40,824 bases of DNA from an uncultured Gammaproteobacteria bacterium (GTDB lineage Bacteria; Pseudomonadota; Gammaproteobacteria; Arenicellales; Poriferihabitantaceae): contig CALKKV010000001.1 in assembly GCA_937992195.1 (NCBI GenBank), forward strand, positions 1 through 40,824, given 5' to 3'. The notes under the pieces are model-generated. The model saw nothing but the letters and a program-made list of their open reading frames with translations. It was not told where the DNA came from and searched no databases. Position 1 is the first letter of the stretch. Each line of letters begins with the position of its first letter. The position numbers and the translations under genes are program-made. Below are positions 25,797-33,639 of this stretch, in pieces.

Positions 25797-27026
25797 CTAG
25801 ACCATCGCAATACAGTCTATTTCTATCATCATATCTTCATAAGCCAGATAAGAAAATGGGATGCCTGTAGATGCAGGACCAGGAGGGCGATAGTATTCGC
25901 CGCGGATGGTCGCATTTTTCAACAGATCGACCTGGCCATTCACACCGGTGTAAAAGGTATTAATTTTGACAATATGTTCAAAATCAAGATTGAGCTCAGC
26001 GAGAACTTTCTGAATATTGAGCATCGCGATATGGGTTTGCGCTTCGATATCTTTGGGGTGAAGAATTTCACTCGAGGCAGACAATGCAACCTGGCCGCCT
26101 AAAAACACCAGGTCTCCAACGCGTAACCCATGACGATAGGGAAGATGAACTGGCCAGTCCCAATGATCGGTTGGCCAGACTGCCTGTCTCTCCATACGCG
26201 AGCCGTCAATATTTCGCATTGCGATCACATCGTTTCGCACCATCAGTTCAGGATTAGCCAGTCGAGTTAGGGAAAGTCCCGTCGCTGCAGGACCCGGCTC
26301 GGGGAAAAAGCTGGCGCGACTCAATGCAGCTTCCTTCCAGCCTTCCATTTCTCCCACTTCAACGTTAAAGACATTGGTTTTAACGGCATCTGCTAAATCC
26401 GCACCCAGTCCTCGTAGCAATCGATCGAGTTTATTCAGCACGATTTTTCCTTGTCGAAGGATATTGCCAGGTTCTGAAACAATACCATCTGCATTTTCAC
26501 TCGTCTGACCGCTGGTAAAGATCATTTCTCCACAACGAATTCCCTGGCTAAATACACAAGGCAGGTAACCACCATCCGGAATCCACGATGCACTGCGCGC
26601 GAGTCTTTCCCCATTCTGGCCGCGCATTGCAATACCTTCTATTTCGATTGAAAGTCCATCAAAACAGTTGGTCTCAATGGGCACCAAAGTAATCGCCGGA
26701 CCTGGAGCAATGAGGTCTCCCAGGCATTCTGCCATGGTATCCAAGATCAGCTTTTCATTCGGATTTTTTCCGAGAATATAAAATGCCGTGAGCTTAACCA
26801 GGTCAGATGGTTCAGCGCCGACACCTTCGAGAACGGTGATCAGGTCCTGCATCGCAATACGTGTCTGTTGCTCAAGATCATTTGGAACCGTCACCTGTGC
26901 ATCCGCATTAATGTCGGCTTGGCCGCCGATAAAGATCATATTGCCACATACCAATCCATGGCTGTGGGTTAAAGGGATGCCAATAGACAAATGGCCTTCA
27001 GGATGAAAAGAGCGTCGAGGTAACAT
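25797..27026 (-). CDS. Three tandem Rid (YjgF/YER057c/UK114) domains in one chain
   Basis: A 409-residue protein made of three Rid units at about 10-135, 150-275 and 290-409. Each has the M/L-I/V-F-x-GGQ/SGQ strand (MIFIGGQAD, MIFTSGQTS, LVFLGGQVA) and a GPA-x-T tail (GPAITL, GPAATG, GPASTG). Rid proteins are normally single 130-residue chains forming trimers, so this may be an intramolecular trimer. The catalytic arginine of RidA, expected right after that PA, is I, A and S here, so imine deaminase activity of the classic kind is doubtful. It precedes the kinase-lyase fusion by 57 bases. In such a pathway it may hydrolyse or bind the enamine released by the lyase. Confidence 0.88.
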   Translation of the reverse strand: MLPRRSFHPEGHLSIGIPLTHSHGLVCGNMIFIGGQADINADAQVTVPNDLEQQTRIAMQDLITVLEGVGAEPSDLVKLTAFYILGKNPNEKLILDTMAECLGDLIAPGPAITLVPIETNCFDGLSIEIEGIAMRGQNGERLARSASWIPDGGYLPCVFSQGIRCGEMIFTSGQTSENADGIVSEPGNILRQGKIVLNKLDRLLRGLGADLADAVKTNVFNVEVGEMEGWKEAALSRASFFPEPGPAATGLSLTRLANPELMVRNDVIAMRNIDGSRMERQAVWPTDHWDWPVHLPYRHGLRVGDLVFLGGQVALSASSEILHPKDIEAQTHIAMLNIQKVLAELNLDFEHIVKINTFYTGVNGQVDLLKNATIRGEYYRPPGPASTGIPFSYLAYEDMMIEIDCIAMV

Positions 27027-27129
27027 CAGCTATGAGTTTTGTTTTGGCTAAGTCAACAGTCTAAGTGAGTAATTTAGATCAGGCAAACAGATATCTCAAA
27101 TCTCGACAGCGAATATTCAAAACGCTACG

Positions 27130-27786
27130 TTATCGGAAGTTCAATTTATGAAGCAATAAAAACAAAACCGACAGCGGCAATAAGAACATGCCGGCTAGAT
27201 CGCCGAGTGGCCAGGCGTGAGCAAGAACCAGTATTCCCCAAAGCAGTGGTATCAAAATTAGCGATAGTGTTAACAGACGCATCCTGCCTAATACTGCAAG
27301 TGTGACCAGTGCGGTCGAGTCGGGGGTTAATGCAAACCATCCTAGCTGGTGAATTTGATATCCACTAAAAAATTGGATGCAGGGAAATGCAATCAAGGCA
27401 AGGACCATCGCGCCATATTGGATGACCGAGTTCTTTTGATAGTTTAAAGAGCGTTTAAATCGAGTGGTTAACGGATAGCAGAAAAGAAATAACGCCTGTA
27501 ATATAAATAGAAAAAATACATAACTCGCCGCCCAGTTTAGCGTTACAAAATTCAATCGAATAAAAATGACTCCGGCCCATAGCCAACATATAGCCAGCAA
27601 CCATAGCGCTATTCGCTTTTTATTAAGAGGCTGCTGGCTACTTGACCAAAAAACTGCGACGCATAAAGGGATCAAGAGCAGCGAGAATGGCCACAGCTTC
27701 AGGTTATAGTAACCAAGTAATCCAGCCCAACTTTCTATTGAATAAGGTAGAAAGTCCGAAAGCCAGTACTTCAGTTCGGCTAACAA
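27130..27786 (-). CDS. DUF6064-like polytopic membrane protein
   Basis: A 218-residue protein with seven or so hydrophobic segments. The opening LKYWLSDFLPYSIESWAGLLGYYN, then LWPFSLLL, the middle NWAASYVFFLFILQAL and FALTPDSTALVTLAVLG match what I recall of the DUF6064 family, whose function is unknown. The start is taken as TTG at 27786, as no ATG lies near; a GGAGC stretch precedes it. It is between the aldo-keto reductase (39 bases) and Rid gene (103 bases) on the same strand. Confidence 0.72.
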   Translation of the reverse strand: MLAELKYWLSDFLPYSIESWAGLLGYYNLKLWPFSLLLIPLCVAVFWSSSQQPLNKKRIALWLLAICWLWAGVIFIRLNFVTLNWAASYVFFLFILQALFLFCYPLTTRFKRSLNYQKNSVIQYGAMVLALIAFPCIQFFSGYQIHQLGWFALTPDSTALVTLAVLGRMRLLTLSLILIPLLWGILVLAHAWPLGDLAGMFLLPLSVLFLLLHKLNFR

Positions 27787-27825
27787 GATTGTATATTGCT
27801 CCTGCTGCGCTGTTGGCTAACTTTT

Positions 27826-28746
27826 TCAGGTTTGATTGAACCAGTTAATCATTTCAGTTCGCAATTGTGGATCTGGCATTGGCCCGTGTTGTGCCGCCAT
27901 ATTCTCTTCCAAATGTGCTAATTGACTGGTCGCAGGGATAGCGCAGGTTACCGCAGGATGAGAAATAATAAACTTGAGCATAATTTGTGCCATATTTTTG
28001 CAACCGATTGACTGTGCCCAATCCGGAAGCGGTGTTCCCTCCAGCCGGTCGAATAAGCCGCCACGGCGAAAGGGTCTGTTTACCACCACGCCGATACCGC
28101 GATCGGCTGCCAAAGGCAGCAGTTTTTCTTCCACCTCTCTATCTTCGAGGTTATAGGTCAATTGAACAAAGTCTATTTCTTGGGTCTCCATGATATTTGC
28201 CAGGTCACCATGCCTGCGCCCGTGCGAGGTGCTGATACCAACATAGCGTATTTTTCCCTGCGCTTTTAACTCCTGTAGGTATGGAAGATGGTTTTTCCAG
28301 TTCACTAAATTATGTACCTGGTATAAACCAAACTGGTTGGTTTTCCAGAGCTGATAAGAGTTGTCGATCTGGGTGCGCCCTTCACTATCAGAAGATGTCC
28401 AGACCTTGGTTGTTCGAAAGTAGTTGTCGGGAGCTGATTTTTTTTCTTCACAATAACCCAGCACGTCTTCGGCGGATCCATACATCGGAGATGAATCCAC
28501 CATTCGACCACCCAGTTCAAAAAAACGAGAGAGCACCTGGCAACGTGGATCTCGCAATTCAGTATTGTCACCAACGTTAAAGGTAATCCAGGTGCCCATT
28601 CCCATCGAAGGTATCTTTTCGCCAGTGGAAGGGATTGTTTTGAGGGCAGGTGTTTCAGATGCGAATAGTGGTAAAGCGAGGCTTTGTAACGCGATTCCGC
28701 TAGAATATTGTAGAAGTTGTCGGCGGCTAATAGTCATATTTGTCAT
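27826..28746 (-). CDS. Tat-exported aldo-keto reductase
   Basis: A 306-residue protein. The N-terminus ISRRQLLQYSSGIALQSLALPLFAS carries a twin-arginine motif and hydrophobic stretch, so export as a folded, cofactor-loaded enzyme is likely. The AKR fold follows from about residue 35: MVDSSPMYGSAE contains the catalytic Asp and Tyr, TTKVW the Lys, and LYQVHN the His. The cofactor part includes VGISTSHG and the late NMAQIMLKFIISHPAVTCAIP. It heads the minus-strand run and is divergent from the SDR at 28926. Substrate unknown. Confidence 0.88.
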   Translation of the reverse strand: MTNMTISRRQLLQYSSGIALQSLALPLFASETPALKTIPSTGEKIPSMGMGTWITFNVGDNTELRDPRCQVLSRFFELGGRMVDSSPMYGSAEDVLGYCEEKKSAPDNYFRTTKVWTSSDSEGRTQIDNSYQLWKTNQFGLYQVHNLVNWKNHLPYLQELKAQGKIRYVGISTSHGRRHGDLANIMETQEIDFVQLTYNLEDREVEEKLLPLAADRGIGVVVNRPFRRGGLFDRLEGTPLPDWAQSIGCKNMAQIMLKFIISHPAVTCAIPATSQLAHLEENMAAQHGPMPDPQLRTEMINWFNQT

Positions 28747-28925
28747 CTTTCAAAGCGAGGTCCGGATGAATAGTATACCGCGGGGTAAATTTGATTGCGT
28801 ATCTCAACCTAAACAGGCTGCATGATTGGTCCGAATCTATGACAAGTGGAGTGACCTGGCTTTCTGCAATCTATAATTTTCAGTTATAAAGAATTTTAAA
28901 ATCTGGTCTGCCAGAGGAGTCAAAG

Positions 28926-29660
28926 ATGAATCAAGACGTGAACAAGAAATCGGTGGTGTTAGGTGTAGGGGCAGAAAAAGGTTTGGGAGCAGCACTATGT
29001 CGCCGCTTTGCGAAAGAAGGACATCATGTTTTCGTGGCTGGAAGAACCGCTAGCAAACTTGAATTAGTTTGTAAGACGATTAGATCCGACGGCGGAGAGG
29101 CGACTCCAGTTGTTTGCGACGGAACCGTTGAAGCGGATGTAATTGCGTTATTTAAAACTGCGGAGGATACTGGGTCAGGACCGATTGATCTGGCGGTATT
29201 TAATGTTGGAAACAATATGCCAGGATTGATCAACGAAATGGAAGCGGATTATTTTGAACAAGCCTGGAGAGTGGTTTGTTTTAGTGGATTTTTGTTTGGC
29301 AGGGAAGCGGCTAGATCATTGCTACCCGAAGGAGGGACGGTCTTGTTTACCGGTGCAAGTGCATCGCTGAGAGGAAAGGCAAATTTTGGCGCATTTAATT
29401 CGGCAAAGTCTGGATTGAGAACGTTCGCCCAAGCCCTTGCCAAAGAACACGCCGCCGCGGGGTTGCACGTTGGACACGTTATTATTGATGGCGGTATTGC
29501 AGGAGAGAAAGCGTTTAACAGAAACCCGAAACTGCTCGATCATCAGGATCAACTTATTTCGTTGGATGGTCTTACCGATGCATATTGGTATCTTTACCAG
29601 CAAGAAAAGCAGGCGTGGACGTTTGAACTAGATATAAGAACGTCTTTAGAGAGCTGGTAA
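28926..29660 (+). CDS. SDR-family protein with Tyr-to-Phe in the active site
   Basis: A 244-residue Rossmann protein. The cofactor loop is GVGAEKGLG (13-21), and the NNAG region is NVGNNMPG. Ser145 and Lys161 of the catalytic set are present, but the tyrosine position is F157 (FNSAK). This subfamily, with the A-F-x-x-A-K form, is widespread and its chemistry is unclear. The start has a strong RBS (GAGGAG). It is transcribed away from the Tat aldo-keto reductase. It might be non-catalytic or use an alternative acid. Confidence 0.85.
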   Translation: MNQDVNKKSVVLGVGAEKGLGAALCRRFAKEGHHVFVAGRTASKLELVCKTIRSDGGEATPVVCDGTVEADVIALFKTAEDTGSGPIDLAVFNVGNNMPGLINEMEADYFEQAWRVVCFSGFLFGREAARSLLPEGGTVLFTGASASLRGKANFGAFNSAKSGLRTFAQALAKEHAAAGLHVGHVIIDGGIAGEKAFNRNPKLLDHQDQLISLDGLTDAYWYLYQQEKQAWTFELDIRTSLESW

Positions 29661-29763
29661 GCCAGGACGTGAAAAGTTATGTCCGTCTAAAAACTAACTT
29701 AATTGGGTATTGGGGTTCCAGATCATCAATGATCGGGATTGCGGTGCGAGCCAGAAAGGCTGT

Positions 29764-29937
29764 TTAAGCAACCTTGCGCTCAACACGAATAGCCGCGCAA
29801 TACTGGCCGTTAGCAAACACCGACGGCTTCAAAATCACCTCTTGCTCATCGGCATGTGTCTTTTTGACCTTCTCGGGGGTCGGTTTACGTGTTGTTTTCT
29901 TCGTCTTTGTTGTCTTCACCTGAAATTCCTTCGTCAT
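29764..29937 (-). CDS. Small basic protein, 57 residues
   Basis: A frame missed by length filters runs from the ATG at 29937 to the TAA at 29764. It starts MTKEFQVKTTKTKKTTRKPT, a Lys/Thr-rich disordered tail, followed by a more ordered end ILKPSVFANGQYCAAIRVER. This fills the only useful part of the 384-base gap between the SDR and LigI genes. No good SD was seen, and no family is recognised. The Lys-rich part suggests nucleic-acid binding, which is a guess. Confidence 0.5.
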   Translation of the reverse strand: MTKEFQVKTTKTKKTTRKPTPEKVKKTHADEQEVILKPSVFANGQYCAAIRVERKVA

Positions 29938-30044
29938 TTTTGGAAACTAGCGGAGAATTTAACACTGTGCAACTGAACCTCAGCTTAACGAAATAGTTTA
30001 AGTAAATCAAGTTAATCATTGATTTTATGTGAAATTTTGTATTT

Positions 30045-30962
30045 TCAAGAATCTTTTTCAGGCCAATATAGCCGCATTGGGTTATTTATCAGCAATTTCG
30101 TCTGCAATTTCGCCGATGGGGCAATATGCGGGATAAAGTCGACTAGGAGACCGTCGTCAGGCATATGGGATCGCAGATTCGGATGCGGCCAATCGGTTCC
30201 CCAGAGCACCCTGTCCGGAAACTGCTCTACGATATGGCGCGCAAAAGGTGCGACATCCTGATATGGGGCCCGCTCGCCATCCAGTGCCTGTGGGCCTTTA
30301 AAGGATAATCGCTCGGGGCAGGTGACCTTGCTCCAAATATGCGGGTTTTGTTCCATCAATGAGACAAATTGGGAGAATTCAGGGCCATTGACCGGCTTTT
30401 TGACGTCAGGTCTGCCCATATGATCGACCACGACAATGGTCGGCAGCGCAGAAAAAAAGGTTTCGAGGTCGCCAAGATCTGCTGCTTCAAAATAGACCAC
30501 GATATGCCAGCCAAGTGGAGCGATGCGCTGGGCAATGGTAAGTAGTTCATTTTGCGGAATAACGTCGACCAGTCGTTTAACAAAGTTAAAACGTACGCCG
30601 CGGATACCCGCTTGGTGTAAATCCTGCAGCTCATGATCGGAAATATCGGTTTTTACAGAAGCGACGCCGCGTGCTTTGCCGTTTGATGCAATGCAAGCGT
30701 CGATCATAGCGCGGTTGTCAGTACCGTGGCAGGTGGCTTGCACAATCACATTGCGCGAAAACCCGAGTTGATCGCGCAGTGCAAACAGCTGATCCTTAGA
30801 AGCATCACAAGGGGTATATTTTCTTTCTTTTGCGAATGGAAATTCAGAACCGGGTCCGAATACATGACAATGTGCATCAACGCTGCCCTCGGGCAAACGG
30901 AATTTTGGTGTGCTGGGATTGGCATGCCAATCAAGCCAACCTTCTGATTTCTCGTACTTCAT
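30045..30962 (-). CDS. ligI: 2-pyrone-4,6-dicarboxylate lactonase
   Basis: A 305-residue amidohydrolase-fold enzyme that opens 2-pyrone-4,6-dicarboxylate to 4-carboxy-2-hydroxymuconate in the protocatechuate 4,5-cleavage pathway. It follows Sphingobium LigI closely: VDAHCHVFGP (H31, H33), GFSRNVIVQATCHGTDN, GIRGVRFNFVKRLVD, VVDHMGRPD (H181) and WGTDWPHPN with catalytic D257. A short insertion around residues 222-236 is a difference. It is divergent from ligA-ligB, 163 bases away, so both arms of the cluster may share a regulator. LigC, which makes the pyrone, is not in the window. Confidence 0.93.
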   Translation of the reverse strand: MKYEKSEGWLDWHANPSTPKFRLPEGSVDAHCHVFGPGSEFPFAKERKYTPCDASKDQLFALRDQLGFSRNVIVQATCHGTDNRAMIDACIASNGKARGVASVKTDISDHELQDLHQAGIRGVRFNFVKRLVDVIPQNELLTIAQRIAPLGWHIVVYFEAADLGDLETFFSALPTIVVVDHMGRPDVKKPVNGPEFSQFVSLMEQNPHIWSKVTCPERLSFKGPQALDGERAPYQDVAPFARHIVEQFPDRVLWGTDWPHPNLRSHMPDDGLLVDFIPHIAPSAKLQTKLLINNPMRLYWPEKDS

Positions 30963-31014
30963 TCTGTTCTATTGCAAGATGTTTTGACTGAGCAGCAACT
31001 CTACAACAGAATAG

Positions 31015-31125
31015 ATAATCGAGCGTCTTACTGAAGAGATTCTTGCTCAAATCACTGCAGACGGCTACGATGTCATCGGCAATGCATGCGCAGCTATTCT
31101 TCGTTTACCAACTACTTTTGACAGA
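31015..31125 (+). other. Open frame continuing 37 codons upstream of ligA without a start
   Basis: The ligA reading frame stays open back to a TAG at 31012 and reads ERLTEEILAQITADGYDVIG and on. This sequence looks protein-like, but it is not part of LigA and has no ATG, GTG or TTG start. It could be the relic of another gene fused by deletion, a leader using a rare start, or chance. Confidence 0.25.
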
Positions 31126-32374
<1,249 letters not shown>

Positions 32375-32388
32375 CGTGATTGCGCATG

Positions 32389-32410
32389 CGTTTTTCTAGA
32401 AACGATTTTT
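32389..32410 (+). terminator. Possible terminator after ligB
   Basis: CGTTT / AAACG closes a short stem around TTCTAG and is followed by ATTTTT. It sits 15 bases after the ligB stop and before the convergent dehydroquinate dehydratase. The stem is short, so this is a moderate call. Confidence 0.4.
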
Positions 32411-32421
32411 GTCAGACAATC

Positions 32422-33414
32422 CTAGAGGTTCAGACTTTCGAAATTATTTTCGAAAGGAGCAGCGCTTCCATCATTAAGATCGATCACGATAGTGCTGGAA
32501 TGAGATGCACGGATTGACTGGGAGAGAGAGGGTAGTAGCTTCTCCGACACAATCAGCTTTTCCATACGTAAAAATGCAGCATTTGCTTCTAAACAAGCGT
32601 AATTGTCTAACATAACCGGCACCGCAATCATGTTGTGTCCGTTGGATGAGTAATTTTGGTTCAATACTTCAAGGGATTGATCCAGCTCACTACTTTGACT
32701 TGCAATCCCAATGACTTTTGTTGATGAATCTATTTCACTGATGCGGTAGCGTTTTTGTAGTGTGTCAATAGGTATTTGTCCGGGAGCGACGGGTGCATCA
32801 AAGGTTGCATAGGTAATTGATCCTCCAAAAGAGCAGGTCAAAATCCGACTGAATTCTCCAGCCTGACCCATTGCGAAACCAATTCGTTTAATTCCATTTC
32901 TGGAATTTGCCACCCACTGTAACATTCGAACGGCATCAGAAAATTCTGTTGCGGTCGGGACAACTTTTATCGCTGCGGGATTTAATGCAGCAATCGTGCT
33001 CGTTATGTTTTGCAACGAGGAATCTGACAACATGCCGTCAAAATCATGATTACTGAGAATAGTGGGAACGCCTTTTGAAATTATTTCTTGCGCACATTGG
33101 CTGTCCCATTCTATGTCGACAATATCTGCTCCAGCAGAAATTGCCTGTAAACAAATCTCCATTTGTTCGTGATCAGAACCATTAAACTTACCGCCATGAT
33201 CGTGCCGACGTAGCGTGAACAGGCAGCGCAGCCCGGCGTTTTTCACCTCCCTTACTATCTGCATGACATCCGACTGACTATGCCCCTTGTCAAGCAACAA
33301 ATCAGGTCGCATCTCAACGCAAGAAAGATTACGTTGTTTTGCCAGCTGAACTTCCTCAACGCCATTAGCAATAATGCCAATGATGCCGTGAAGTGGGAAT
33401 TCGGGAGATGTCAT
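32422..33414 (-). CDS. aroD: Type I 3-dehydroquinate dehydratase with extra C-terminal region
   Basis: A 330-residue protein when started at the ATG at 33414 (MTSPEFPLHGIIGII); the frame extends 28 codons further but with a poor, hydrophobic N-terminus. Residues 1-225 are the AroD barrel: Schiff-base Lys150 in AAIKVVPTA, catalytic His123 in LSNHDFDG, EMRPDLL and FTLRR. It converts 3-dehydroquinate to 3-dehydroshikimate by the Schiff-base route. About 100 residues follow, starting STKVIGIASQS, which look like a degraded start of a shikimate-dehydrogenase (AroE) domain (TKVxGxIGNP). The site beside LigAB suggests quinate or shikimate catabolism to protocatechuate; the dehydratase forming protocatechuate is missing here. 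Confidence 0.85.
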   Translation of the reverse strand: MTSPEFPLHGIIGIIANGVEEVQLAKQRNLSCVEMRPDLLLDKGHSQSDVMQIVREVKNAGLRCLFTLRRHDHGGKFNGSDHEQMEICLQAISAGADIVDIEWDSQCAQEIISKGVPTILSNHDFDGMLSDSSLQNITSTIAALNPAAIKVVPTATEFSDAVRMLQWVANSRNGIKRIGFAMGQAGEFSRILTCSFGGSITYATFDAPVAPGQIPIDTLQKRYRISEIDSSTKVIGIASQSSELDQSLEVLNQNYSSNGHNMIAVPVMLDNYACLEANAAFLRMEKLIVSEKLLPSLSQSIRASHSSTIVIDLNDGSAAPFENNFESLNL

Positions 33415-33639
33415 AGTGAGAAGACTGATCGAAGTCTGAAACAAGCAAATCATTATACGGTAAGATGACAGTTCCACCGGCATAGATTTGTCAAACAATT
33501 CTAAGCAGAGCTTATCGAGAATTTATAAATTGTTTTATGCTGAATTGATAGTTTGTTAACCGATAGATTCATCTGATCGCATTATTCTTTTCGTTCCGAT
33601 CTTAAAATACCCGTCATCCTATTTTCCCTTTTAATTAAA

